Source: Rhyzopertha dominica (taxonomy: Eukaryota > Arthropoda > Insecta > Coleoptera > Bostrichidae). From it: a stretch of DNA of 64,000 nucleotides. The DNA lies in contig QCXZ01000064.1 in NCBI GenBank assembly GCA_025024175.1, positions 20,580,286 through 20,644,285 of the forward strand, read 5' to 3'. The notes under the pieces are model-generated. The model was not told the DNA's origin and ran no database searches. It worked only from the letters and a program-made list of their open reading frames with translations. Positions 23,979 through 36,225 of the stretch are shown one piece after another (position 1 is the stretch's first letter; every line of letters starts with the position of its first letter). Position numbers and translations under genes: made by a program.

Positions 23979-25629
23979 AAGATTATTTCCTGAGTTAGAT
24001 AAAAACAACATTTTTATGTAACAATATTAATATTATTTAAAACAATATTATATTTATTGTTCTTATCTANTATATATTTGAGTTTACAAGGTAACTTATC
24101 AAACTTGGACGATACATATTTTTTTTCCGGCAAAACTGTTGACAGCTAATTTCAAAATAATTTTCCACTTGAAAACTAAATATAACCAAAGAAATTCTTG
24201 TCACTGATTGGTCAAAATTGACAGGAAGGAAATAAGTATTTTTGGAGCACGGTACTGCTGAACAGCAGCTGTAGCATTCCATTCTAATAAAAAAAATAAA
24301 TATATACATTTTTAAAAAGAATGTTTTCATGATGGCACTTAAAACGCAGTAAATAAGAAAAAAATTAATATCCAGGAAGTGATAAAATATAAATATTTTT
24401 TTAGAATTAAAAACGTTCCAGGATTTACATTTCAACAACTGAAAATGCGTTTAAGTGTAAAACATTAGTTACATTTTATCATTTCCTGGATATTCAATTT
24501 ATTATTTATTTATTATTCTTAGACGCCATCATAAAAGCATCCTTTTTTTAATTTTCTTTATATATATATATATATATTATTTACTTTTTAGTCATGCATA
24601 AGCAAAGTAAGAGACTACAATATATTTTGTCAGTTAATGTTATCTTTTTTACACTTTTAATACTATCTGTACCTCTTACAGCCAGTAACTAAAAATAAAA
24701 ATTGGTGTGCGTGACTAGGAAGTTTTATGGTCGGTTAGGTTAGTAACTAGTTAGGTCCCTGTTCCTTCTGGACCTACACTGCGGACGGGCAAAGGACAGA
24801 CGGACACACACACAGACAAGTTGTCTTAATATAAGAGTATTCTAAAAAATATACAACTATGTACCCTAACCAAAATGAGATAACAACTAATTCTTTCATT
24901 TAAATTTGTTTGCTGTATTCATAATCCAATCTGTTATGAGGAACCTAGCATTTGATCACTTAAAAGGCTTGAACTTATTCCTTTTTTATCAGCTTTAATT
25001 AATTAATTGTTTTTATCGCTGATTTTCAGATGTCATTACATTTCATGTAAGTTTCTTAAGGCTAAAGTATAATTTAGCATGTGCAATGTATTTGACAATA
25101 GCAGATATGAAAAAAAGGAAAACAGTAATACAAATGAAATGAAAGGGCCACTTCAAACTAGGAATTCAGAATAGTTTACTCCTCCGTTTATTTTTCTACC
25201 AAAATTCTACGAATCGACGGATGTTGACCGAAATGTCTATAGGGTAAAAAGGTTTACTGTAACCGCAGAGCCGCTTTTGGGGTACTAAATTAACGATAGC
25301 CCAAAATCTATTTAAGAACACTCGATACAGCTGAAATTTGTGAAATAATATATCCCTTTGAAGTGGTTTTTGTGGCGTTTGCAACACATTATTAAGCCCC
25401 GTTCAGTCTGTGTTTTATTAAGCGTCTGCACGAATAAACGATGCGGTTTTTTTTTCAAACCGAACAATGTAATATACCTTTATTTATATGTAGGTATATC
25501 CTGAGACACATCAATTTAGATAACTACTTCAGACAGACCGTTGTTTTGCAATAATTGCGGCACTGGTAAGCAGTAAATATCCAATTTCCACCACAAACAA
25601 ATTAACAGCATTTTTTGTCATCGCCAATC
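23979..25629. other. AT-rich DNA with simple repeats
   Basis: Holds a (TA)n run at about 24560-24580. Near 24790-24815 is a GGACAGACGGACACACACACAGAC-type tract, cut here as a simple repeat, preceded by non-coding sequence with TTAGGTTAG. The latter resembles the ACAC-tract repeat at 50894. A hydrophobic minus frame at 24067-24438 is noise-like. Confidence 0.4.
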
Positions 25630-25800
25630 GACTATTAATTTCCTGTCGCGTCCTTGGATCCCAGCAATTAAAAAAGTACCTCAAACCTCATCCCTCAGAC
25701 GCAATTAAGCAAACTTCGCAAATTAAACCAGCTCACAGAAGTGGTTTGTTATTCCAGGATCGCGGATTTTTTATTATGTCTAATTTAGTTGCTAACGAAT
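25630..25800. promoter_or_regulatory. Small GC-elevated island
   Basis: Contains GTCGCGTCCTTGGATCCC and repeated CAATTAA homeodomain-type words (25667, 25700). No frame. Candidate regulatory block only. Confidence 0.2.
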
Positions 25801-26970
25801 GCACTTTTCCCATTTACAGTACAGCGCATTATTTCGTTAAAATGCATTGCTACAAACCGTCGTATTAGTATTTTAGGATTTATTAACTACGCTGATGATA
25901 CACAGTTTAATTAAAATTTTAAATTAATATTCCCCTTTACACGTGCTGAGTGTAATTTATTAGTTTAAAATTGTTTTTTTTACAAAATATTACGAACACT
26001 TTTACCCTATAGAAGTTAATTTGCAGGTTTACAATAATATTCATTGCCCTCGGGTGCAGCACAATACGTCTGCTGTCATCTAGCGCCTACTATTCGAACG
26101 TCTGTTGGGTATATTTACATTTAAAGCTTTAATATAAACAAGGTTCGGCGACTTCAGTCTTTTATTAGTTAACTTAGTTACTGCATGTAAAATGCACTGA
26201 TTAGGTAATTCAGACCGTAATCTGTCAATAATACACAACACTAACATACTTTTATCCCGAACAGCCATCTAAAACATTCTAAGTAGGTATGGTATAGCAA
26301 TTATAGCATACGTACCCAATGTATCGCGCAGACGAGTGATGAAGTATATCAACTTCCAACATCTATCATTTTTTGTGAAGGCGTAAGCAATTTGTTTTCT
26401 TCCGCATTAGGAACCGGTGACAGGACTATCATAATCAGTCATAGTATTTCTCACCACTGTAATAATAACGTTCTACAGAATAAAGTGAAACTACTACAGT
26501 ATAATATACCTGAAATGTCTGATTCTACAACTAAATATATCCAAATAACCGAGGATATGATGAAGAGGAGTCTTGGTACAATTTATACTCGTATATTTGC
26601 ACTTTACGTTAAAGAAACAGAGTAAAAGTGTATGATAACTTTGTCAGTAGCAAAGCACACAGAATATATGTACATTATTTCCCCATGGCTTATCTTGGCT
26701 TCTTACAAATTTTCTGCAAGAAATTACCTATTTTTTTATAAAGCAGAACGTCAAAATTTTGCATATTTTAATACTTTACTTAAATCACATACCTTTTTCT
26801 GTTATTATGACATTTACAAAGACACAAACATGAACTTTTATTGGGCTGTTTCTGTTTATGGTGTGATAAACGCTAACAATCTATAGATTGATACAATCAG
26901 CAGAAGAAAATCACGCTATTAAAATAACCATCCCTCAAAATTTGAAAAATACCTCTTTTATAATCAAATT
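25801..26970. other. AT-rich DNA, nothing recognised
   Basis: Frames at 26392-26625 and 26632-26886 are open but unlike any protein I know. A CGCTAGATGACAGC word on the minus strand at about 26084-26071 is one of the CTCF-like words discussed in the findings. Confidence 0.4.
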
Positions 26971-26992
26971 TGCAATGCAATGCAATGCAAAA
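26971..26992. repeat. Short (GCAAT)n tandem run
   Basis: About four copies of the pentamer GCAAT follow one another (near 26970-26990). It is a minor simple repeat. Confidence 0.7.
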
Positions 26993-29159
26993 TAGGTTGC
27001 CTCCATTCAACCTACACTGTAAATATGTGAAACACGATTAATGGTGAACTTTATGATCTACAGCATATCCCACAAGCTAAAAATTCATCAAGAATACTCA
27101 AACATACGATGAAGAAAATTTGCTTGAGGAATTTAAATTAACCATGCTAATAACATAAAAAAATGCCAAATATTCTTTCATTTATTTGAAGAAACTACAT
27201 CCAAAATTAGAGAATCACATACTTCTATGAGGATTATGAAAATGTTTAGTATAGTAATTACAATATACGGTACTCACAAGTCCTGTTGATAAAGTTTTAA
27301 ATCACTTGTGTTAAATGATTTTGTCCTCGCTAATATTCATGCGAAAACTATGCATGAAGATTTACACCTTCGTGCACAAATTTTATTCATTCCATTTTAT
27401 TCGTTGTGTCCGTTATCTTATGTTGTTTATATCTCGTTAGGATTACCTCCATTTTAGGTCTTCCTTTATGTTCTTCCCGGACTTTTCCCTGACATTTTTA
27501 GATTTAGATTAGATTACATTATATTTATTAACTGTCTTGGGGTACATGAAGTACATAAATTGTTTACAATGGTTTAACAATAATAGATAATTTATACTAT
27601 CACATGCTTTTCAAATTTGTTGTCATAGACTTTGTATAGATCTCGACACTGACACTGATATTGAATGTATATGGCATCCTACTGTTAAATGTGAATATCA
27701 GAAGCTCTAGCATATACAAACAGAGGAGATACAACATGTTGTATTTTCCAAAAATAGCCCTGCAAGAGTGGCGGAAGAAACTCCTTTCATATATTGAAGC
27801 AACCACTTCTGAGCAGGGAAAATGCCGGGACAGGCTGAAGAACCTCCTTAATATAACAGATACCATAAACAAATCTTGGGTACACCATGTCCTAATAAAA
27901 TGCTCTCATTTGCTCCTCAAAAGGCACATTGTGAACAATCGATATTTTACAATACCGTCCAACTCATCCACATCGCAACAAATTACCTGCTATTTGACAA
28001 GAACGACCGGTAACAGTCGTGGACATTGCCATGTTGTCCGCAATTATGTTGAAGTTGCATAATACTCCAACTTGTCAGCATCGACCACTTCTGCCAACCT
28101 ACTAATAAAACTCTTGTGTGCGGAAAACCCCATGAATCGTTATTCTATCAATCGCTCCAACAATGCATATTTATACAGTTTGCACACCTTCTCCACGAAT
28201 AGTTGATCCACAGTAAGACGAGCATATTTTATAACGACAAAACATAAAACACACAACGCCATCTGGTTTAAACTAGATTTCAGTCAATCAGATAAAAATA
28301 TAATCTAACATCTGAATTTTTTACTGGTCGGTTTTTGCTGATGCAGTTCATTTATTCAAACTATTTTAGTTACTACAGTTCTTTATCATGTGTACGATTC
28401 AATTCCAAGGTCTTTTCTTATTTTTTTATTTTATTTTTTTGTTTTGTACCTTCTTGTTACTCCTCCAACTATTCTTCGATATTTTACATTGATGGCCTTT
28501 ACTTTTTACGGCAGTCAATAATATCCACCTTTCGTTTCCATATGCAAGTTCTTATCTAAATTTTCACACTATCTTATTTTTTGTACTTATTTGGCGAAAC
28601 TGTTTAGGCTGCCGTTTATTTCTGGTCTCATTCATGCTACCTTCGCTGTCTCTTGAACCCCCAAAAGCTATTAACTGTGATTTTGGCTGATTGATTGTCT
28701 TTCTACTCCTATTGTTAAATTATTATTTATTTATTATTATATGTGTGTAAATAGCTTATTTGTGTGTCCTATTAAGGAATTTCCTGCAATTTGCTGAAAA
28801 TCTCTGCAACTTCAAAAAGACATATTAAATTGTGCTGAAAGTAATTCGTTTAAAGCTATGCGGAGGATTCAGCGTGAAGCAAGAGTACCTCCCAAATTGC
28901 TGTGATCGATAACAACGACAAACTTGTTAATTAGAGACAAGCATTGCTTAGTGTTCCGTAAACTAAGACTAATAACTTACATTGGAGACTACTAATTCAA
29001 ATAAATCTTTATAATGGTTAGCCAAAGAATGTTAAGAATGCCTTGACCATTTCTTGTATATTATGCAGCCCGATACACCGAGCATTCCGTCCAGCGTAAG
29101 CTTTCACTTTCTAACAATTTTTTTCCCAAAAACACAGGCGTTTCATCTCATAAGGACGT
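26993..29159. other. AT-rich DNA; one unrecognised 133-codon frame
   Basis: The plus frame 27661-28062 is open for 133 codons and includes WRKKLLSYIEATTSEQGKCR and a Ser/Thr-rich end. I do not recognise it. A minus frame overlaps it, so coding is doubtful. A T-rich stretch near 28700-28745 with ATTATTTATTTATTATT resembles a worn LINE tail but has no readable protein upstream. Confidence 0.3.
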
Positions 29160-29500
29160 AGAAATCTTCTGCATCAATCAGCTCACAGCAGACGATGTGC
29201 CGGATGAAAACGACCCGACAAAGAGAGGGCGATCAGAATTGATTGTTGCACGGCGTAAGAAGTATAGGTTGTGGAGAGTTGTCTGAAATATACGTATGCC
29301 GCTGATGAAGTCATTAAAGTCTGGCCGTGGGCAACCCGCTGGGAGACAGGTGCCTGGCCGAGCGTGCGTGAGGCCGGGCCTTCTCGCCCACAAAAACCGA
29401 TTTATGTACACCGAAGATGATAGGGCGCGAAAACCGGAATACCTCCAACGGGTCGTTAGCGAAATTAAGCGCAATTAAAAAATCGCCGAGTACCGCTCGA
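29160..29500. promoter_or_regulatory. GC-elevated island, unrecognised
   Basis: One of the sharpest composition jumps in the window, with GAGGCCGGGCCTTCTCGCCC near 29370. Both strands are open (29178-29474 minus, 29296-29478 plus), with Arg/Pro/Gly-rich products expected from GC-rich noise. It could be a promoter, a CpG-rich exon or part of an element. No hallmark decides. Confidence 0.25.
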
Positions 29501-29994
29501 AATCCAGTTTAATTTGTGTTTCCACTGATTCCGACGTTTTAATAACGCATGAGTAAACGAAGAATGGTTTGATACTGCAATATTTGGGGAGGAGAAATGC
29601 AGAGTCCTCTACCTCGCTAAACTAGTTACAATCACCACAATTTTTTCTCATCATCAATTGTGCACACAAAACGCTCGTTCTTTTATATGCATAATCATAT
29701 TATCTCTCGTGACCCATGCTCCACTTTTTTCTCTCCTTTGCTTTTACTCTTGCCTGGTTTTATAAATCCCTCTCCTTTTACTCATCAGCGCAACCATTCC
29801 CTATGTCATGTTTCTTTTTTGACGTAGACATGCCTTTTCTCTCGTTTTGGGTGCATGTTTTGCCATAATATCTTAAAAAGTACCATCATCAAGTGGTGCC
29901 AATAGGTATTATATCCAATAAACTTTAGCGGTAACAGGACATTAAGTACGACAGGAGATATCTAATTCGGTAGTCTAGTAAGGATTTAATCGGA
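29501..29994. other. Pyrimidine-rich then AT-rich, nothing recognised
   Basis: A T/C-rich stretch at 29720-29850 without a repeat unit. No gene or element end is supported. Confidence 0.45.
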
Positions 29995-30500
29995 GGATAT
30001 TCTCCCCACCAGATTTTTAGCAGAATAGAATATTCTGGCAGATTTAATAGACGCCGGAGAGAGGCCTCAATTATGGCAGTTTTCCGAAACCGTCTCGCGA
30101 TGGGAACTTGAAAATCTATGTTTCCAGAAAGAACATTCTCGAAAATGACAGAAAATAGAGGTGTGGCACAATGCCGAAATTGTCTCGACGATGTCGAAAA
30201 TCGACGATTCGAGAAAGTCATAGAATATTCTGGAAAATTCACCTCCAGACGAAAGATATCCCAAGTGTGGCACATTAACGTAACAGTCTCGCTGTGGAGA
30301 TGCCGAATATTGACGTTTCGAGAATGTCATAGAACAGTCTGGAAAATTCATCAGCAGGTGAAAGGTCTCCTAAGTGCGCCACATTGCCGTAACCGTCTCG
30401 TCTCGTCGTCATCGTCTTCGAAAATCGACATTTAGAGATTGTCATGGAACATCCTTGATGATTTAATAGGAAAGGAAATAACTGCTAAATGCGGCACATT
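29995..30500. repeat. Degenerate tandem array, about 105-bp units with HSE-like motif
   Basis: Recurring landmarks set the period. GTGTGGCACA at 30161 and 30265, GTGCGCCACA at 30374 and ATGCGGCACA at 30489 are spaced 104, 109 and 115 bp. Each unit also holds a CGTCTCG-type word and a GAAnnTTCnnGAA motif at 30028, 30131, 30223, 30332 and 30447. The best copy, 30223-30240, is GAATATTCTGGAAAATTC, four perfectly alternating GAA/TTC triplets as in a heat-shock element. Minus-strand frames of 116 and 94 codons cross the array but change with the units and are by-products. It is satellite-like DNA of at least four units. Confidence 0.8.
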
Positions 30501-31440
30501 GCTAGTTTGTGAGTATTGGACCAATAACATACGAGGATGAACGCAACACCCCTTTTAGTAATACATCAGACGTGTCCACGTTAATAGTACGGGTGCATTG
30601 AAGATTCAGCTCACCCACATTTTTCCTTCATTGCTCTCGCCTTCCAAGCGTGCTTCACTGCTGGTGTTTTTCCATTCACTCTTTTTTAGTGTCCGAACCA
30701 TCTGATTGAACTTTTTCTTACACTTTGTCTTGCTTGTCAAAATTCTAGTTTCTATACTTACACTTAACTCGCTTATTAATCTTTCATCAAAGCACTTTGT
30801 CTTTGTTACTCTCTCTTTAAGATCGTACATTCTATTGCATCTAATTTATTGTGCATTCATGCAATAATACGTATCTTTCATTTTCTAGTACTGACAAAGG
30901 TATACCTACAATCTATACCTACAGAATTTTAGATTTAAAACTATATTGGAGGTAAGTAACATTTGTAAAAATCAGCGTAAGAAGAATAAAGCAGCATTTC
31001 CAATATTTCATTTACTATTGGTATGCTCGATTGAAATACCTGTATAAAGATTTTATATATTTCTGTAAATATAACTTTTCAGCAAGATTTCCTTAAGAAA
31101 AGTTTTTTGCCAATTATTCTTCATTTCTTGGTGTAATTTTTATTTTTGCATGTCAATGCATATCCATAAAATATAATTTTGTTTGAAATCCTAGTCTTTT
31201 TTGGGTAAGACCGAATTCGGACAAGTTTCTCACGTTAGGTTTATACCATATTCCATACTCCTTAATCCTGTCATGATGAAGCCCCCTGATTTTATTTTAA
31301 TAGCAACCTGAAATTGATCTGGTCTTTATTTTGTATGGATTGGAAAATCTTTATAAAACCAACAGATTCGTGTCTATAACTCTACCCAGAAACTTCAGTA
31401 CATTAATGACAGTATATTGTGCTTATTGTAGCTTGGCATC
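30501..31440. other. AT-rich DNA, nothing recognised
   Basis: No supported gene or element. The minus frame at 30606-30830 (charged, Lys-rich) is unrecognised. Confidence 0.45.
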
Positions 31441-31527
31441 AGTTACAAAGAGGCGGCACAAGTCATTAAGAAGTCAACGCCACCCCCGCTTATAGAAACC
31501 CTGTACTTGTTCGCTTAAATAAATATT

Positions 31528-31528
<1 letters not shown>
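31441..31528. repeat. Element end sharing a 16-bp terminus with 42321
   Basis: The word TTATAGAAACCCTGTA at 31490-31505 is the exact reverse complement of TACAGGGTTTCTATAA at 42321-42336. It has the form of a Tc1/mariner-like end (TA then CAGGG). The distinctive sequence leading into it (GGCGGCACAAGTCATTAAG from 31452) should belong to the same element. No partner terminus was found nearby, so the copy is truncated. Confidence 0.45.
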
Positions 31529-31573
<45 letters not shown>

Positions 31574-31592
31574 GTAATAATAATACTAATAA
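31529..31592. repeat. (AAT)n microsatellite, LINE tail
   Basis: An almost uninterrupted run of AAT on the plus strand with a few substitutions near 31573-31590. It is the tail of the minus-strand LINE. The open frame through it is poly-isoleucine and meaningless. Confidence 0.9.
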
Positions 31593-32345
31593 TAAATGCA
31601 TTTATTCTGCATACATACAAAAATTGTAACCTGAACAGATAAAGAATATATATATTTAGATGCAGAAATGGTAGCAATCAAAACTGAGGGATCAAGAATC
31701 CGTCAGCACTGTTCTTCCTTGCAACCAAATAATACGAGGGCAAAAAATTAACAAACACGCTGATAACAGAGTATTAGGTACTTGAAAAAAAAGAAGTAGT
31801 TGGTGCTAACAAATAAATAACTAAAGCACTAGATATAATAAGGTTTGAGGTTACATTGACCACCGAGCAAAAGCTCACGAACATAGCGTAACGAGTTTAT
31901 ATTATACTGATATAAGAGATTTATAATTTTAGGGGCAATATAAGGAAAGCAATTTTGAAATTGTGAAGTTCTGTGTTGCGGGACAGAAACGACGTTAATA
32001 GGCCTTATATTTAGATCATGCACTTGGGATCTTTTTATAATTCTTTTTACAAGGTATAGCTTTAGTTCTTTATTTTTTTAGTAGTTTAAGACATATATTG
32101 CACTAATAAAGAAACCTACGTTCCCTCGTATTTAGCCAACCCAGTTCCTTTATCTTCTCCGAAACATGATCTCGCCGTCGCAGGCCATAGACAAACCTAA
32201 CGCAAGAGTTTTGCAAGCGCTGTAAACGTTGACTATCATGTTGATTCAGCGCAGGTCCATATACAGCATCACAGTAGTTTAGAATCGACAAAACTAAAGA
32301 ATTACATAAGGTTACCTTAGACTGGAAGTTCAATATATTGCGACT
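31529..32345 (-). mobile_element. 3' part of a Jockey/CR1-like LINE, minus strand
   Basis: On the minus strand 32333-32103 encodes the carboxyl end of a LINE reverse transcriptase. It reads KVTLCNSLVLSILNYCDAVYG then QRLQRLQNSCVRFVYGLRRR and ELGWLNTRERRFLY. This is the classic post-catalytic region of Jockey/CR1-type elements. After stops and a frame change, SVPQHRTSQFQNCFPYIAPK at about 31985-31925 continues the same family. AATAAA near 31605 (minus sense) and an ATT-type microsatellite (plus strand AAT, 31529-31592) form the 3' tail. The catalytic half is absent, so it is a 5'-truncated dead copy. Confidence 0.85.
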
Positions 32346-33869
32346 ATNATATCAAATTAAATGTGGAAACTGAAATTATGTAGCTTGGCAATAACCTAGT
32401 CTATATATTTGCTCTTGCAAACATAATGCAATCGACTTAAATCAGGCGACCTAGCAAGGCTTCAAATGTTCCGCCATATCCTAACCACCGACCTACGGAT
32501 GTTGCGGAGCCCCGACTTGTTGAAATCAGACACTTATTGCGGATTGGCGTTACTCGTCTTCATCGGTCAGTGTCAGATACAATAATATCACACAGTAGGT
32601 TCAGGTTATATTTTCAATTATTATGATTTCTTGCCCAATAATACCAAGCCATATTTAAATTCTGAGGATACTGTGTATGCTGTTCCATCATCTAGAGAGG
32701 ATTTTTACGAAATCAGTAGCGGCAGTTATGTCTGTTTACAAATCCAACAGAAATTAAAAGAGTTTGCAAAAGTTTGAACAATCATTTTAATTTCGCCCAT
32801 CGAGAAATTGTACTTTGTGCTTTTGTATTTGTTCTTTTTGGGACCTATTCGAACGACTATTGACTAATATTGTTGTCCAAAGGAAGTGGCATGGTTGACA
32901 TGAATGTGTTAATCCATTACGCTAACAACATCAAGAGCTCAATCTTTATTTGTACGTGTTCAACTTCTATAAATTTTATAACTAACTTGGACACTGTGGA
33001 TTGAACAACAGGATTTTTCTCTAGATGAATGTTATAATAAATGCATCAGAAATATCTTTGTGCGAACGTTGTCGATCTCCATAGTCATTAAGATTCCAAT
33101 TCGTTCAGTTTCACTGAGTGTATGCACATTAAACTGACAGTGCTCTTATTAAATTAGTCTTTTACTTGCTGAAAGGTACTTAATACTGGAATGAAGAAAA
33201 AATAAACGTTGCTTTCTAATATAATTTTCATCAAATCAATAAAAAGCAGTTGTGCATCTGTACAACTCGTACCTCGATACCCAAAAAACTAAAATACAAT
33301 GAATGTAACAATCTTCAAACCACCATCTGCGAAGAAACTCAAGATTAACATCTACATAGTTATGGCTCAAATTATGCAAGGTACCTTTTACAAGACCCAT
33401 TACTGTAACCTGTATCACTGAGACCACTAAAATAGACCCTTCTATCCTGAAAAGTTAGCATCGCCGAACACTTTCTTAACAGTTCGAGCTCTACTCATAG
33501 AATAGTTTTTAATGGCACTAAAGGCCTGTCTGCGAAATCGCCTTACTATCCCTCGCTTTATCAGGAGCGATAACAAAGCTTGAAAGTGTTCATTAAATAA
33601 CATTAGAGTAATGCCAGTACAGATCTTTGCTCTCTTGTACCAGACGAATGGGGATAACACGACTTGATACTCAAGTTACAATCTGTTAGATCACGTCACA
33701 GATGTCACAGTATTTAAGTGCTCTTACTGTGCGACTGTATAAAATTCTGGACCATGCCCAGCTCAGGGAAAAATGCCAAATAACAACAAAGTGTTAGCGA
33801 GGTCTGCAAACTGCGGTTTATTATATTTTCGTTTAACACTCTGAAATATGAGCACACCAAACCACAAAA
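32346..33869. other. AT-rich DNA, nothing recognised
   Basis: The minus frame at 33442-33660 (72 codons) includes SLLIKRGIVRRFRRQAFSAI and is unrecognised. No other structure is supported. Confidence 0.4.
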
Positions 33870-34290
33870 GGCAAAAAGGTGCCGTAGATTTTATTAACAC
33901 CCACTCCGATGTTCACACCGCAGACAACTACTGATAAACAAGGCCATCATAACCTGTCAAGAAGATCAACCTTTAATAAATGAATGCAACTGGCGCCCTG
34001 ACAGACGTAATTAATTAATTCTTTCTTCTCACGCACTATCATTGGACGTTTTGTGGGTCCCCTTCCCAAGGTGTGGTTCGTTTTCCCATTGTTGTGTATC
34101 GTTTCGACAACGGGGCACTAATTTGTTTTGTGTAATCAAGTGATGATTTAAATCAGGTGTATGTACACCCTGCCTTTTTATCACCGAGCCTGACAACTGC
34201 AATGATGTATGATCCAGTAATGCGGGGGTTGCGATATTAATTAATGTAATGCGATGTTTGGCTCTTTGTTGGAAGCTTCTTTTCATATCT
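33870..34290. promoter_or_regulatory. GC-elevated non-coding island upstream of a candidate exon
   Basis: A block with less AT bias, containing TAATTAATTAATTC near 34010 and a matching ATTAATTAATG near 34236, homeodomain-type words. It lies about 450 bp upstream of the signal-peptide-like exon at 34741. A regulatory link is inference. Confidence 0.3.
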
Positions 34291-34740
34291 ATATTGGGGA
34301 CAATTATTGAAAGTCACGCTATGACCGGTCGAAATAAAAGCTGTCTAAATAATCACTTAATTACTGATTGAACTAATGCAGCAATAATTTATTTTGTGTT
34401 TGGTATTCTGTGCAGTCAAATTGAGCATTCATAAAATTAACAATAGTAAATAATATATTCTACGTTTTTGACGTTTGTTGTTGCCATAATCTTCTTTGCA
34501 GTTGTAGAAACAAAGGTAAGATTCGTTTGATTCCTGAATATTGTTGCTTTAAATGTTTTCTTACTAAGGAGGAATACTAGCAGCCTGGTATTTAAAACTG
34601 CAGCTCTGCGTACTACGTACCACTTTTTGTATTGGTGATTCAAATTAATATTTACGCGCGCTAGCACGATCAGCTGGTCGCGTAGAAAGCAGTCGACATG
34701 TGTCATTTTCTGGTGTCATTCTTGTGGTGTGCCGTACGAA
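34291..34740 (+). promoter_or_regulatory. Putative upstream region of the 34741 exon
   Basis: The last 130 bp before the ATG have a modest rise in GC and CpG (GCGCGCTAGCACGATCAGC near 34656). GATCAGC could serve as an initiator-like start. No TATA box is placed correctly. An alternative 42-codon frame starts at ATG 34698 and would be an upstream ORF. Weak evidence only. Confidence 0.2.
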
Positions 34741-34876
34741 ATGCGTCTAAGTTTAATAGTTTTTACGTTTTTGGAAGCTACTACCGCTTCAAGCGAGGCT
34801 TCAAGATGTATAAGGGAAGGTGAAGAAGTTCTAAATGCTGGCCATCTTATTGTGTGCGGTTGTCAAACTTTAACGA
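34741..34876 (+). CDS. Candidate first coding exon of a secreted Cys-rich protein
   Basis: From ATG 34741, 45 codons run to ACG, followed by A and then GTAAGTATT. This is a near-consensus 5' splice site at 34877 that would leave a phase-1 exon. The product starts MRLSLIVFTFLEATTASS, a short basic start plus a hydrophobic core like a signal peptide. It continues SRCIREGEEVLNAGH and then LIVCGCQTLT. The C-x-x-x-GE...G......C-x-C spacing loosely recalls the first half of a von Willebrand C-type or similar small Cys-rich domain, but this is not secure. Without the intron the frame ends three codons later. I could not locate a second exon, and a chance ORF beside a chance splice site remains possible. 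Confidence 0.4.
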
Positions 34877-36225
34877 GTAAGTATTAATTGTCGTATATAA
34901 TACATCAACAACCCCATAACCTATCATTCATTTTTTGTCTTCTGAATATTCAAGTATACCATTGGTAGACTTTGGGATGGTATGGCATCTTTCTTGAGGC
35001 ATCTCCTCTTTACTTCTACATCAAAATAGTTTAATTACAACACACAAAACGTTCTGTTATTGCTTTCGACTTTTCGTTTTACTTTTATATTATTCATTTT
35101 TAGCACAATTTACTTTTAACTGTCGCCGAAACACAAATATTACCGCGACTCGTTTATCCTCAACCGTCTAATACCGCATGCAGAAGTACACACAAAAAAG
35201 GAGAACTACTGTTTATACGTAGTTCAAAATTCTGCCGCTAGAGGCTAGACTGCGTATCGCTTAGCTTGAATCGCCTATACTACCAGCTTTATTAATGGGC
35301 TCCTACGGTAATTGTATGCATCATTATATTTAGTATCACAAGCTTTTTTCGTTATTATCCACTGCAATAACTGTGGATTGCGGATAACTGCAATAAAAGG
35401 ATACCAAACAGACGGTTCGGTAGCGTCCCTGTTTTTGCTGGCGAATTCAAGCTTTTACGGATTGGCAAAAGGTAGCGCCCAATGTAGGGTAAATAATTTT
35501 TTGAAAAGTTACGCACAATGTGACCAAATTTCCTTTTTACTGGGTAAACGTTAGGTTTTATTTACATTTCAAGTTATATAAAACTACAAACACCAACCAT
35601 TCAGTTTATCGTCATTATTATGAAATTACCGTATAATAACAATGCTTATCCTAGCATAACAATTAAGAAGCTATGTACTACGGCATATTTATTTGTTTCT
35701 TCTGCTCTAAGCAACCTTAAATTTCATCAAATCAATGTTAAACAACGAATTTAGCCAAACTCAAAATATGATAAGTTTAAAAACACTTAAAAGGTAAATG
35801 AAACTTGTGTGAGGAGTATAATGAAAGTTTATATAACATATTCATATGTCACGTCNTCTTATTGCATGATCATTATTACGTATTTAATTCTGGATGGGAT
35901 GATTAAAAAAAACAAAACAAAATGTAAAAATCACGACCTTGCAAGTTGCATCGATCCTTTTCCTAAAGGGGGCCATTTTTGTAGCATGGCGGATGCAAAT
36001 ATCGTTATCCTTTAGCCATAGAAAGAGAACGACCTATTTTTACAAAACAGCAGCACCTAAAAATTATTAAATATTCAGATATAAATTAATTGTTATCTGA
36101 AACATAAAAGTTCAGCTAGATCCCAAGGTATTTCTCGTACAAATACACTTAATATTTTTTGCTAAAATAGTTGCTAATTGTGAGGTCTACCTTTCAGATT
36201 ATTTGTAGCTTACACCTTTACTATT
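34877..36225. other. Possible intron or plain AT-rich DNA
   Basis: If the preceding exon is real this is the start of its intron. CCGCTAGAGGC at about 35234-35244 is a CTCF-like word. The frame at 35312-35554 is unrecognised. No acceptor-plus-exon combination stands out. Confidence 0.3.

Noticed and set aside
24728..24760. TTAGG words as an interstitial telomere repeat
   Set aside because: Only two or three scattered copies occur. A telomeric tract would be a continuous array.
29925..30435. Three overlapping ORFs (116, 94 and 105 codons)
   Set aside because: They cross a tandem repeat on both strands and their sequences follow the repeat unit. There is no sign of protein selection.
31474..31677. 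Minus-strand ORF with a long isoleucine run
   Set aside because: It is a translation of the (AAT)n microsatellite.
34698..34826. ORF starting at ATG 34698 as the main protein of the locus
   Set aside because: It is 42 codons, ends without a splice donor and shows no domain. The overlapping frame at 34741 ends at a consensus donor and is the better candidate.
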